Source of the DNA: Planctomycetota bacterium
GTDB lineage: Bacteria; Planctomycetota; Phycisphaerae; SM23-33
Assembly (NCBI GenBank): GCA_022705325.1
Contig: JAKJER010000045.1
Span: 1 to 51,199 of the forward strand
DNA: 51,199 nt
Reading direction: 5' to 3'
The notes beneath the pieces are model-generated. The model was given only the letters and a program-made list of their open reading frames with translations. It did no database searches and was not told where the DNA came from. The translations under genes were made by a program, and so were the position numbers. Shown here in pieces: positions 8,767 through 18,776 of this stretch. The first letter of the stretch is position 1. The number at the start of each line of letters is the position of its first letter.

Positions 8767-9135
8767 ATGGGCAATCCGAACGGCGATATCATACAGGGCC
8801 CGGGCTACCAGGTTCGCCACGTGACGGACGTCGCGCCGGTGGCCTGTCCGTGCGGGCAGAGTTTCCGCGTGTTCACCTGGCGCGACGGCGGCCCGGCCAA
8901 CGTCCACGTGACCGAGATCCGCGACTCCCGCCGCCACTATCACCGCGACTGCACGGAGTACTACTACATCATCGAGGGCTCGGGCGTGCTGGAGGTCGCC
9001 GACGCGCAGATCCCCCTCTCGCCGGGTCTGCTGGTGCGGATCGACCCGCTCACCCGCCACCGCGGGCAGGGCGACTTCAAGGCCCTCATCGTGGGCGTGC
9101 CGCCGTTCCGCGAAGAAGACGAGTACTTCGACTGA
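8767..9135 (+). CDS. Small cupin-domain protein
   Basis: 122 aa from the ATG at 8767; longer upstream frames look like shadow sequence. It is a single cupin_2 barrel: TEIRDSRRHYHRDCTEYYYIIEGSG gives cupin motif 1 with two His and the Glu, and SPGLLVRIDPLTRHRGQG gives motif 2 with the last metal His. It therefore probably binds a divalent metal. The specific substrate is unknown; relatives include sugar isomerase-like and sensing proteins. The Shine-Dalgarno site is poor. It lies downstream of the transposase and 200 bp before the enolase-superfamily gene, possibly in the same transcript as the latter. Confidence 0.72.
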   Translation: MGNPNGDIIQGPGYQVRHVTDVAPVACPCGQSFRVFTWRDGGPANVHVTEIRDSRRHYHRDCTEYYYIIEGSGVLEVADAQIPLSPGLLVRIDPLTRHRGQGDFKALIVGVPPFREEDEYFD

Positions 9136-9141
9136 CGGTTT

Positions 9142-9297
9142 TCGATTGTCGATTTCCGATATTCGATTGGGACCTGGTGTTCGAGCGCCATCTGCAGATC
9201 GACAACCTGCTTGCCGGCCGGCAGGCTTTCGATTGGGAGTCGGCGCTGGGACGCCGGGTGCAAATCGAAAATCGTCAATCTGAAATCGACAATCGAA
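9142..9297. repeat. Heptad-repeat hairpin element
   Basis: Left arm 9142-9169 is four 7-nt units (TCGATTG, TCGATTT, CCGATAT, TCGATTG). Right arm 9263-9297 is five units (AATCGAA, AATCGTC, AATCTGA, AATCGAC, AATCGAA), the reverse complement of the left arm. Between them, at 9206-9225, sits a CCTGCTTGCCGGCCGGCAGG palindrome. The whole can fold as one long hairpin between the cupin and the next gene. Confidence 0.8.
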
Positions 9298-9332
9298 GGC
9301 CCTGGCTATGAAGGCGTAAAGGAGACGTGATC

Positions 9333-10742
9333 GTGTCCAAGCCCACCGACGTCCGCATCACCGCCGCCGCCCTGTACCTGTTGCCCGTCCAGACCCGCGT
9401 GCCCCTGAAGTTCGGGCGCGAGACGCTCACCTTCGTCACCTGCGCCCGCGTCTGTCTGAAAGTGCAGGACGAGGAGGGCCGCTCGGCCGTCGGCTGGGGC
9501 GAGACGCCGCTGAGCGTGCAGTGGGTCTGGCCCAGCGCGCTGGGCTACCAGGAACGGCACGGGGCCCTGGTGAACCTGGCCAAGGCGATGGTCCCGGCCT
9601 GGGCGGGCTACGAGGCGACGGGCCATCCGATGGAGATCTCCCACGGGTTCCAGCAGGCGGCCCTGCCGACGCTGCTGTCGACCCACAACGCCGACCGCGA
9701 GCAGGGCCAGGAGATTCCCTACCTGGCGGCCCTGCTGTGCTGCAGCCCGTTCGACCTGGCCCTGCACGACGCGTACGCCAACCTGCACGGCAAGGGCGTC
9801 TACGAGACCTACACGCAGGAATACATGAGCAACGACCTGTCGGCGTATCTCGAATCGTCCGACCGCAGCGCCTCGCCCTTCCTGGGCAGGTTCCCGTGCG
9901 ATTTCCTCGTCTCCGACCCGCCGCGCCAGTTGCCGGCCTGGCACCTGGTGGGCGGGATGGACCCGCTGGAGGCCGGCGACGCCACCGCCCCGCCTCCGGA
10001 CGACGGATACCCCGTGCTGCTGAGCGACTGGATCCGGCGCGACGGGCTCACCTGCCTCAAGGTCAAGCTCCGCGGCGACGACGCCGAGTGGGACTACGAC
10101 CGCCTGGTCCGCGTCGGGCGGATCGCACAGGACAACGGCGTGCTGTGGCTGTCGGCCGACTTCAACTGCACCGTCACCGAGCCGGACTACGTGAACCGGA
10201 CGCTGGACCGGCTGCTGGCGGACCAGCCGCGGACGTACGGGATGATCCTGTACGTGGAGCAGCCCTTCCCCTACGACCTGGAGGCCTGCCCGCTGGACGT
10301 GCGGAGCGTGTCGGCCCGCAAGCCCTTGTTCATGGACGAATCGGCCCACGACTGGCGCCTGGTGCGGCTGGGGCGTTCGCTCGGCTGGACGGGCGTGGCC
10401 CTCAAGACGTGCAAGACGCAGACGGGCGCGATCCTCAGCGCCTGCTGGGCCAAGGCGCACGGGATGACGCTGATGGTCCAGGACCTGACCAACCCGATGC
10501 TGGCGCAGATCCCGCACGTGCAGTTGGCCGCCCACGTGGGCACGATCATGGGCGTGGAGACCAACGCGATGCAGTTCTACCCCGACGCGTCGCTCCCCGA
10601 ACAGCAGGTCCACCCCGGCCTCTACCGCCGGCGCGACGGGCTGGTCCGCCTGGACACGCTCTCCGGAAGCGGCTTCGGCTACCGCGTCGACGAGATTCAT
10701 CGCGACTTGCCCGAGCCGGCAGCCGAGGTGGACGGGCTGTAG
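9333..10742 (+). CDS. Enolase-superfamily enzyme (mandelate racemase/MLE type)
   Basis: 469 aa. GTG at 9333 is chosen over GTG at 9327 because AAAGGAG (9318-9324) then has normal spacing. Visible active-site elements of the muconate-lactonizing-type subgroup: K243-V-K245 (general base motif KxK), metal ligands D276 (SADFN), E309 (YVEQPFP) and D335 (FMDES), and the opposite base K358 (ALKTCKT). Such enzymes abstract a proton alpha to a carboxylate in sugar acids, dipeptides or aromatics. The protein is about 80 residues longer than typical members, with an insertion at about 145-230 between the capping and barrel domains. Substrate unknown; no pathway partner is evident apart from the cupin upstream. 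Confidence 0.82.
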   Translation: MSKPTDVRITAAALYLLPVQTRVPLKFGRETLTFVTCARVCLKVQDEEGRSAVGWGETPLSVQWVWPSALGYQERHGALVNLAKAMVPAWAGYEATGHPMEISHGFQQAALPTLLSTHNADREQGQEIPYLAALLCCSPFDLALHDAYANLHGKGVYETYTQEYMSNDLSAYLESSDRSASPFLGRFPCDFLVSDPPRQLPAWHLVGGMDPLEAGDATAPPPDDGYPVLLSDWIRRDGLTCLKVKLRGDDAEWDYDRLVRVGRIAQDNGVLWLSADFNCTVTEPDYVNRTLDRLLADQPRTYGMILYVEQPFPYDLEACPLDVRSVSARKPLFMDESAHDWRLVRLGRSLGWTGVALKTCKTQTGAILSACWAKAHGMTLMVQDLTNPMLAQIPHVQLAAHVGTIMGVETNAMQFYPDASLPEQQVHPGLYRRRDGLVRLDTLSGSGFGYRVDEIHRDLPEPAAEVDGL

Positions 10743-10843
10743 CGGCAATCCCAAGTGGAGCGACCGATTCTCAGGTTGTTTCGTCCGCCGGCGTCCGCGT
10801 GGGCGGTTCCCGGCGCGGATCGTGCACTGTCGCGCGTCACCGC

Positions 10844-10860
10844 TGAACACTGACTGTTCA
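10844..10860. promoter_or_regulatory. Palindromic enhancer-binding site candidate
   Basis: TGAACACTGACTGTTCA has perfect 6-bp arms around a 5-nt spacer. It is centred about 110 bp before the start predicted from the sigma-54 promoter, where bacterial enhancer-binding proteins usually sit. Confidence 0.6.
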
Positions 10861-10934
10861 ACCGGGCGCGGGCAAAGTCGTTGGCGTCCGCCCGGGCGAG
10901 CCCCTGAGTCCTCTCTTCTCCTCTGATCCATCCC

Positions 10935-10950
10935 TGGCACGTCCCTTGCA
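10935..10950 (+). promoter_or_regulatory. Sigma-54 (-24/-12) promoter
   Basis: TGGCACGTCCCTTGCA matches the RpoN consensus TGGCACG-N4-TTGCW at every fixed position. GG of -24 is at 10936-10937 and GC of -12 at 10948-10949, giving a start near 10961, 25 nt before the ATG of the ABC ATPase gene. No sigma-54 or activator gene is in the window. Confidence 0.85.
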
Positions 10951-10985
10951 TTCCGCATGGGGACAGTCCAGGGAGAATCGATCGC

Positions 10986-11758
<773 letters not shown>

Positions 11759-11768
<10 letters not shown>

Positions 11769-14695
11769 CCGCGAAGCTCCTGCTGGCCCACTGGCGGCGT
11801 CACTGGCTGCGGACTCTGCTTGCGGTGGCGGCGCTGGTGACGTCGGTGGCCATGGTGATCGTGGTGGTCGGCGGGTACGACGCGGCCATGGCCCGCGCGA
11901 CCGCCGCCGCCGGGCGGGCCGCCAAGGCCCTGGGCGACTACGACCTGGTGGCGATCTCCGGCTCGCCCCAGCAGGCCCAGGCCCAGCGATGGCGCATGGG
12001 GGCCGCGGCGCCCGACCCCGCCCTGGGCCAGGAACTGCTGGCGTGGCTGGCCGCCCAGCCAGGCGTCAAGGCCCGCCTGGACTGCTGCCAGGCCCAGGTG
12101 GAGGCACGCTCCCTGGGCGCTATGTTCCAGTACGCCATGTACCGCCCGGGCGAGTTGATGACCTGCCCGCTGTACGCCATGCCCACCGGCAAGACGCCCT
12201 ACCCGCTGGCCGAGGGCGCCTGGCCCGGCGGCGAGGCCGACGAGGTCGTCGTGGACCGCACCGTCGCGCGGATGGCGCGGTGCGGGCTCGGCGAGCCGTT
12301 CCAACTCGCCGCCACGACAGGCCGCCATCAGGTCAAGGTCGCCGGCATCCTGGACACGCCGGGGGGGCTCCGCGGCCTGGCGGGCATCTACGTCACGCCC
12401 GCGATGTTCGAGCGGCTGACGGGCCAGGGCGTCCGCGTCAACCGAATCTGGATCGACCTGGCCGACGACCAGGACGTCGAGTCGTTCACCGAGCGCCTGG
12501 TCGCCCAGGGCGACCGCCTCCGCTCGCCCGTCCGCGTCGAGACGCCCGCCGACTACCAGGCCGAGGCCATGCGGTGGGCGTCCATGCCCGCCCGATCCGC
12601 CATGGGGTTCTTCCCCCTCCTGCGCGACGTCGAGATGAACCTGGCGATCCTGACGGCCATGTTCATCGTCTTCGCCACCTTCAGCATGGGCCTGCGGGAG
12701 CGATCCAGGCAACTGGCCATGCTGCGGGCGATCGGGATGACCCGGCGCCAGATGATGGGCCTGGTGATGGCCGAGGCGATGGTCCTGGCGACGGTCGGCT
12801 GGGCGGGCGGACTGATCGCCGGACAGGTGCTCATGGATCGCAGCCTGGCGGCCATGCCGGGCCTGGGCCAGCAGGACCTCTCGCTTCACGCCGGCCTGTG
12901 GGCGGGCATGGGCGCGATCGTCGCGTACGGCGCGACGTTCCTGGCCGCCGCCCTGCCGACGCTGCTGGCCGTCCGCAAGCGCCCGCTGGACGTGATGAGC
13001 GGGGCGCCGCTGACGCGGACCTCCCGCGCGCCGCGCTGGCTGCCCCTGATCGCCCTGCCCCTGATCCTCGCCAACCCCGTGATCGTCCACACCTCGCTGG
13101 TCACCGACAGGACCGCCCTGCGGACCGTCCTGCCGCTGGGCCTGCTGGCGGCCATCGTCGGCTTCGCCATGCTCCTGCCCGCGCTGGTCGCGGTGTGCCA
13201 GGGGCTCTTCGCCCGCGCGGCGGCCATGGTCTTCCGCCTGGACCACCGCCTGCTGGGCAAACAGCTCGCCGCCAACGTCTGGCGCACGGTCGGCTGCACG
13301 TCGGCGCTGATGGTCGCCCTGGGCCTCTTCGTCACCATCCAGATCTGGGGCCAGTCCATGATGGTCCCCTTCCTGGTCAGCTCGCGAAGCCCCGACGCGG
13401 TGGCCACCGTCTTCCCCGACGGCGTGCCCGCCGACAAGCTCGACGCGGTCGCCGCGCTGGCTGGGGTCCGCTCGGCCCTGCCGATGGTCCTCCAGCACCC
13501 CGCCCTGGCCGGCCACGATGAGGACAGCCAGGCCGGCGGCGTGTTCGCCAGTCGCGACCTCATCTACATCGGCTGCGACTTGCGGAAGCTCGTCGATCCC
13601 GAAGACGGGATGATCGGCGCCAGCTTCCTGCGGGGCAACGCGGAGGAGGCCTTCAAGCGTCTGGAGGGGGGCGACGCGTGCCTGATCACCGACAGCCTCT
13701 ACCTGCGCTGGCCCGAGCGGTACGACGTGGGCAAGCCGCTGGTGCTCGACAGCGTCGACGAGCCCCGGCGCAGCCTCACCTACACCATCGCCGGCGTGAT
13801 CGACCTGCCCGGCTGGCACCTGCTGACCAAGTCCGCCCAGATGCGGCGCGGGCTGGGACGCGTCGGCGGGATCGTGATGGTCCCCACCGCCACCGCCCGC
13901 GCCGCCTACGGGCAGGCGCCCTACAAGACGTTCTGGTTCGCCCTGAACGAGCAGGCCGATCCGGCCGTCCTGGAGCGCTCGCTCATCAAGATCGTAGACC
14001 CGGACGCCAGGCCGATGCGTCCGACCAGCCGGCCGACCTCCAGGCCCGCCATGGGCGGGCGACGGGGCGGGCCCGGCGGCGGGCCGGGCGGAGGGCGGCG
14101 AGGCGGGCCGGGCGGCGGACCCGGAGGCTTCGCCGGCGGACGGGGAGACGGCCCCGGCGGCGGACCGCCCGGAGGCATGACCGGCCCGGCCAGCGCCTTG
14201 CCCCCCCTGGACAGCTCCGTCTACTGTCGCTTCACCGACACGCGGGCCATGACCCAGGCCATCCGTCAGCGAAGCGAGGGCATCATCCAGGCCATGACCG
14301 TCTACCCCCTGCTCGCGCTGGGCCTGGCCTCGCTGGCCGTCGTGAGCACCGTCACCGTCTCGGTCCGCGTGCGGAGCTGGGAGTTCGGGATCCTGCGAAG
14401 CCTCGGCCTGACCCGCGGGCAACTGCTCCGCCAGGTGCTGGCGGAGGGCTTCCTCATCGCCCTGCTGGCCTGTGTGACCAGCCTGCTGTTCGGCCTGCTG
14501 GCCTCGTGGGTGGGCATCGTCGCCTCCAGCCGGGCGATGGCCGTGCTCGCCCCGCTGGTGATCCCCTGGCCGCAACTGCTGCTGGGGCTCGCCGCCGCCG
14601 TCGCGCTCTGCCTGCTCGCCAGCGTCTGGCCGGCCCTTACAGTCGCCTTGAGTCAGCCTCTTCGCCTGCTCCAGGAAGGACGTTCCAGCCAGTAG
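11759..14695 (+). CDS. FtsX-family ABC permease with Gly/Arg-rich insert
   Basis: 978 aa, a double FtsX unit. An N-terminal membrane helix (TLLAVAALVTSVAMVIVVVGG, about residues 20-40) is followed by a large periplasmic domain, three helices in the first FtsX module (about 290-430, with MLRAIGMTRRQMMGL), a middle transmembrane pair, a second periplasmic domain and a final three-helix module (about 845-965, GILRSLGLTRGQLLRQV). Residues about 757-812 are an extreme Gly/Pro/Arg tract (repeats like GGRRGGPGGGPGG) between PTSRPTSRP and the folded region. Such a tract is not normal for these permeases and probably forms a flexible extracytoplasmic linker. Coupled to the ATPase; the substrate may be an envelope lipid, peptide or lipoprotein. 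Confidence 0.85.
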
Positions 14696-14704
14696 GAGCC
14701 GATA

Positions 14705-15523
14705 ATGTTCGTTCCCCATCCATCCCGCCACGACCAGCCCGCCCGCCGAGGGTTCACCCTCATCGAGCTGCTCATCGTCGTGGCCATCATCGCCCTGCTG
14801 GTGAGCATGCTCGTGCCCTCGCTGGGGCGGGCCCGGGAACTGACCCGGACGGTCATGTGCGCCAGCCTCATGCGCGGCTACGCCCTGGCCTCCGAGATGT
14901 ACGTCGCCGCCAACCGCCAGATGATGATGGACTCCTACAACTTTCTCGACAGCGAGGCGGGAATCCCCAAGTACTGGGGCAGCGAGATCATGGCCGAAGC
15001 GGTCGCCCGCTGTCCGGCCGACCAGACCACCGAGACCCTCAACCGCCTGGGCGCGTTCCCCCAGTTCAATGACCTGCTGCTCAGCATCGGCTGCAACGAG
15101 AACATGCTCTCGTGCAGCGCCCGCATGACGCGGTTCGGGCCGATGGCCTTCTGGGTCGATCGCGACCGGATCTGCGGCAAGCCCGCCGAACTCATGGTCT
15201 GGGCCGACTGGCAGAACAACCCGTTCCTGGAGGTGCCCACCTACGCGGTGGTCAAGCCCCAGACCGGCTCGATGGGCAGCCTGTGCTTCCGCCATCTCGA
15301 CAACGTCTCCAACGCCTCCTTCCTGGACGGACACGTGGGCGAGATGAAGGCCACCGTGAAGCTCGACAAGCGCGGGCACGACCTGGCCGAGGGGGTCAAC
15401 TGGAGCATCCCCGGCTCGGTCCCCCAACTGTACAAGTGCTATTACCCCTTCGGCGTCGGCGCCTCGCAGACCGACGGCACCGCGGGCTCTCGCGGGCTCT
15501 GGCCCGACATGGACCTGAAATGA
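14705..15523 (+). CDS. Type II pseudopilin-like protein
   Basis: 272 aa, start ATG at 14705 with AGGAG before it. A short leader ends in RRGFTLIELLIVVAIIALL: prepilin peptidase cleavage after G, F as residue 1 and the conserved E5. The remainder is a soluble domain ending with HLDNVSNASFLDGHV, the H-x-DG box of planctomycete DUF1559-type pseudopilins. Located 9 nt after the permease and overlapping the next frame, so it belongs to the sigma-54 operon. Likely anchored in the membrane and displayed through a type II-like system; its partners are not in the window. Confidence 0.85.
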   Translation: MFVPHPSRHDQPARRGFTLIELLIVVAIIALLVSMLVPSLGRARELTRTVMCASLMRGYALASEMYVAANRQMMMDSYNFLDSEAGIPKYWGSEIMAEAVARCPADQTTETLNRLGAFPQFNDLLLSIGCNENMLSCSARMTRFGPMAFWVDRDRICGKPAELMVWADWQNNPFLEVPTYAVVKPQTGSMGSLCFRHLDNVSNASFLDGHVGEMKATVKLDKRGHDLAEGVNWSIPGSVPQLYKCYYPFGVGASQTDGTAGSRGLWPDMDLK

Positions 15524-15549
15524 ACCGCAATCACCGGAAAGGACATCGC

Positions 15550-16749
15550 ATGCGACACTTTCGTTTGTGCCTGGCCGCGCTGGCCCTGGCGGCCCTGACA
15601 GCCGCCCCGTTCGCCCCCGCCGCCGAGCCGGCGGCGCCCGCCAAGGACCCCGCCGGCGCCCTGCCGCCCGGCCTGGACGCCCAGGACTACGCCAGGGCCA
15701 AGGCCCTGATGGACAAGGGCGCCGCCTTCCTGCTGTCCAAACGCAACGCCAACGGCGGCTGGACGACCGCGACCGGGGCCGCCGAGCCCGCCATCACCGC
15801 CATGGTCCTCAAGGCCCTCGTCCAGCATCCCGACTTCGGGGCCTCCCACGCCGCGGTGGCCAAGGGGTTCGAGGTCCTGCTCAGCCATCGCCGCGATGAC
15901 GGCGGGGTCTACAGCCCCCGCGAAGGGGGCACCAGCTACACCTCCGCCGTCGCCCTGATGGCGCTGGCGGCGGCCAAGGACCCCAGGCACGCCGGGCAGG
16001 TCCGCGATCTGGTGGCCTACCTCAAGAGCCTCCAGATCGTGCCCGGCTCGGAGTCGGCCGACGGCAAGAAGATGGAGGAAGACGATCCCCGCGTGGGCGG
16101 CGTGTCGTACGGGCGGGGGCCCATGCGACCGGACCTGAGCAACGTGGGCATGTGGGCCGAGGCGCTCCATGAGGCCGGCGTGCCCAAGGACGACCCGGCC
16201 CTTCAGCGGGCCGTCGCGTTCGTCTCCCGCCTCCAGAACCACAGCGAGACCAACAAGATGGCCTGGGCGCAGGAAGGCACGAACGACGGCGGGTTCATCT
16301 ACACCTTCCCGTCCAAGGACGCGGGCAAGGGTCGCGGCCCCTCCGCCCCCGCCGGGCGCAGCTACGGATCGATGACCTACACGGGCTTCAAGTCCATGCT
16401 GTACGCCGGCGTCACCCGCGACGACGCCCGCGTCCGCGCCGCTTACCAGTGGATCCGCCGCTACTGGCGCCTGGACGCCAACCCCAACATGCCCCAGACG
16501 CAGTCCCGCAGCGGGCTGTTCTACTACTACCACGTCTTCGCCAAGGCCCTGCGGGTGTGGGGCGAACCGGTCATCACCGACGCCAAGGGCGACAAGCACA
16601 ACTGGCGCCGCGAGCTGATCGACGCGCTGGCCAAACAGGTCAAGGAAGACGGGAGCTGGGTAAACGACTCCGACCGATGGTGGGAGGGCGACGCCGTGCT
16701 TACCACGTCGTACGCCCTGATGGCCCTTGAGGAGGCCATCGGCCGGTGA
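15550..16749 (+). CDS. Exported terpene-cyclase-fold repeat protein
   Basis: 399 aa. The in-frame ATG at 15520 overlaps the previous stop, but the ATG at 15550 has GGAAAGGA at correct distance and starts a clean signal peptide (LCLAALALAALTAAPFAPAA). The mature part has prenyltransferase/squalene-oxidase-type repeats: AAFLLSKRNANGGWTT, FEVLLSHRRDDGGVYS, SYTSAVALMALAAA, and EDGSWVNDSDRWWEGD near the end. This alpha/alpha toroid fold occurs in many planctomycete exported proteins without cyclase chemistry; the cyclase DxDD motif is not seen. Last gene of the sigma-54 operon. Function unknown; probably a binding or scaffold protein in the envelope. Confidence 0.75.
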   Translation: MRHFRLCLAALALAALTAAPFAPAAEPAAPAKDPAGALPPGLDAQDYARAKALMDKGAAFLLSKRNANGGWTTATGAAEPAITAMVLKALVQHPDFGASHAAVAKGFEVLLSHRRDDGGVYSPREGGTSYTSAVALMALAAAKDPRHAGQVRDLVAYLKSLQIVPGSESADGKKMEEDDPRVGGVSYGRGPMRPDLSNVGMWAEALHEAGVPKDDPALQRAVAFVSRLQNHSETNKMAWAQEGTNDGGFIYTFPSKDAGKGRGPSAPAGRSYGSMTYTGFKSMLYAGVTRDDARVRAAYQWIRRYWRLDANPNMPQTQSRSGLFYYYHVFAKALRVWGEPVITDAKGDKHNWRRELIDALAKQVKEDGSWVNDSDRWWEGDAVLTTSYALMALEEAIGR

Positions 16750-16779
16750 CCGCCCCGCCGCCGGGGCTGGCGCCCCGGC

Positions 16780-16881
16780 GCGCGGCGGCGGGTTGGTTGT
16801 CGAGCCAGGCGAGACGCCTGTCCTACCTTAGCGCGGCGGCGGGTCGGATGTCGGGACAGGCGAGACGCCTGTCCTACCTTA
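16780..16881. repeat. 51-bp tandem repeat with internal palindrome
   Basis: Two head-to-tail 51-bp units, 16780-16830 and 16831-16881, differ at only a few positions. Each contains CAGGCGAGACGCCTGTCC, in which AGGCG/CGCCT pair around AGA. The last three bases of unit 2 are the TAA stop of the convergent GH127-like gene. Confidence 0.8.
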
Positions 16882-18669
16882 GCGCCCCGGCGCGCGGGGA
16901 CGGGTTTTGCCCTCGCTGAGCATCTGCCAGCTCACGCCCGTGTCGTAGAGCTTGCCCATGTTCAGCGGCTGGGGCATCCACGTGCGGAAACAGTTGCGCG
17001 ACGTCCACTGCCCGCCCGCCGACGCGAAATCGCACAGGCGCAGGATCTTTCGGGCGCCGTCGATCTCGAAGGGCGTCTCCAGCACCACGAACGCCCCGAT
17101 CCGCCGGGCCGTCTCCTGGTCGTGCATCAGCGCGATCGTCGGCGCCTGCGAGCGGTCCAGCCGCCCGCGCGAGCGGATCGACTCGGCCGCCGGGACCAGC
17201 CGGCTGTCCATCGCCAGCACGATCGGACCGCGGACGACGGCTGCCTGGCCGCCGGGGCCGTCGACGATCCGCCCGCGCATGTCCAGCGACAGTTCGATGC
17301 GGTCGTCGTCCTGCCAGGTGTTGCGCATCTTCAGATACTCGCCCGCGCGCGGGTCGAGGGCCTCGCCCTTGGCCCGGGCGGAGTTCTTCTCGCTCCAGGC
17401 GGGCACGCGGAAGGCCAGGGTGAACTCCTCGCGCTGGGCGAGCTTCAGGCGCACGCGCGTCGTGCCGTTTCGAGGATACTCGCTCTCCATCACCAGCGTC
17501 AGCGGCTTGCCCGCGGGCGTCTTCAACTCCACCGACCCGCTGAAGCACAGGTTGATCACCGCTCCCTCGGCGTTGGTCATCACCGCCCAATCCGGCGTCA
17601 GCAGCAGGCCCCGCGGGCCGCTCAGCACGCAGCAGTTGACGCCCACGTCGAGGTGCGAGAGCTCGCCCGGCACCCGCTCCCCCATCAGCGAGGTGTAGCG
17701 GGCCCACCAGCTCCCGTCGCTCACCATCGCGCCGGCCAGGGCGTTGAACAGGCACTTCTCCAACTCGTCCACGTGGCGAAGGTCGCCCTTGAGCCTCACC
17801 AGTTCGGCCAGCAGTTCCATCCACGCGGCCGTCACGCACGTCTCCATGGGCTTGTCCACGGGCGCCGCCTGGTTCTGGGCCCCCATCCACAGCCTCCCGC
17901 TGCTGAGCGGGCCGACCAGCGAGCTCTGGTCCCGCAGGATGACGTCCGCCAGGCCGACCGCGGCGGCCAGCAGTTCTTCCTTGCCGCTCCAGCGGTAGAC
18001 CTCCAGCAGGGTCGTCGCGCGGACCAGTTGCTCGACCGCGTCCTGGCTTGCCAGCGTCTTGTCAGCCGCCCACGCGCCGGCCAGCGACTGGGCGAACTCC
18101 AGGTACTTCCGCTCGCCGGTCAGGCCGTAGAGCCGGACCGCCGGTCGGGCCAGCAGTTCGGCGGGCTTGCCCCGCGCCGCGGCGGGGCCGGCGGCGATGG
18201 CGGCGTCCAGCCGCCTGGTCGCCTCGGCCAGGCTTGCCGCCTCGCCGGACACCTCGCACGCGGCGGCCAGGCCGTCGAGCACCTGCGGGCGATCCTGGCC
18301 CTGGCAGGCCTTCAGGGCGGCCTGGACGGCCTGGTCGAGCAGGCGGCGGAGGTTGGGGTCGTTGCGGTAGCGGCAGGCCTGGGCCAGCGAGACGACCCAT
18401 CGGCCCCAGGTGGCGCGGCGCGCGTCGTCGTCCCCCAGTTGGCTCGATGCCAGGGCCGCCACCAGCGGCTCCATGCGCTGCACGCGAACGCGGTTGCGGA
18501 TGCAGAGGTCCATCCGGCTGCCCGCGGGCCCGCTGATGACCAGGCTGGCCGGCGGCAGCGGAGAGAACGTGTCCTGGACGGCCGGCGCGGGCCGCTCGGC
18601 TCGCGCCGACCCCGTCACCATCAGTCCCGCCGCCACCCAAGCCGCCAGGCGCCACGATCGATTCGACAT
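16879..18669 (-). CDS. GH127-like (DUF1680) beta-L-arabinofuranosidase candidate, exported
   Basis: 596 aa from ATG 18669, with AAGGAAGGAG before it; a signal peptide covers residues 1-26. The (alpha/alpha)6 barrel spans about 60-390. The zinc/thiolate site of the GH127 family is recognisable: E276-T-C278 (METCVT) and the pair C346-C347 (NCCVLSGPRGLLL); the first Cys of such a pair is the nucleophile in characterised enzymes. A beta-sandwich follows (TLAFRVPAWSEKNSARAKGE). Known family members remove beta-L-arabinofuranose from plant glycans; the substrate here is inferred. Divergent from the DUF4091 gene across a 107-bp gap, suggesting joint control. Its stop codon is formed by the tandem repeat 3' of it. 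Confidence 0.78.
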   Translation of the reverse strand: MSNRSWRLAAWVAAGLMVTGSARAERPAPAVQDTFSPLPPASLVISGPAGSRMDLCIRNRVRVQRMEPLVAALASSQLGDDDARRATWGRWVVSLAQACRYRNDPNLRRLLDQAVQAALKACQGQDRPQVLDGLAAACEVSGEAASLAEATRRLDAAIAAGPAAARGKPAELLARPAVRLYGLTGERKYLEFAQSLAGAWAADKTLASQDAVEQLVRATTLLEVYRWSGKEELLAAAVGLADVILRDQSSLVGPLSSGRLWMGAQNQAAPVDKPMETCVTAAWMELLAELVRLKGDLRHVDELEKCLFNALAGAMVSDGSWWARYTSLMGERVPGELSHLDVGVNCCVLSGPRGLLLTPDWAVMTNAEGAVINLCFSGSVELKTPAGKPLTLVMESEYPRNGTTRVRLKLAQREEFTLAFRVPAWSEKNSARAKGEALDPRAGEYLKMRNTWQDDDRIELSLDMRGRIVDGPGGQAAVVRGPIVLAMDSRLVPAAESIRSRGRLDRSQAPTIALMHDQETARRIGAFVVLETPFEIDGARKILRLCDFASAGGQWTSRNCFRTWMPQPLNMGKLYDTGVSWQMLSEGKTRPRAPGR

Positions 18670-18776
18670 CCCGTGCTCCTTCCTTCGGATCGTCGTTTTA
18701 CCATACTCGATCGTCCGCTCAAACAAGAGAACAAACCTCCCCCCGTACCGTTATTCCTGGTTCAAGGAGCAGCGAC

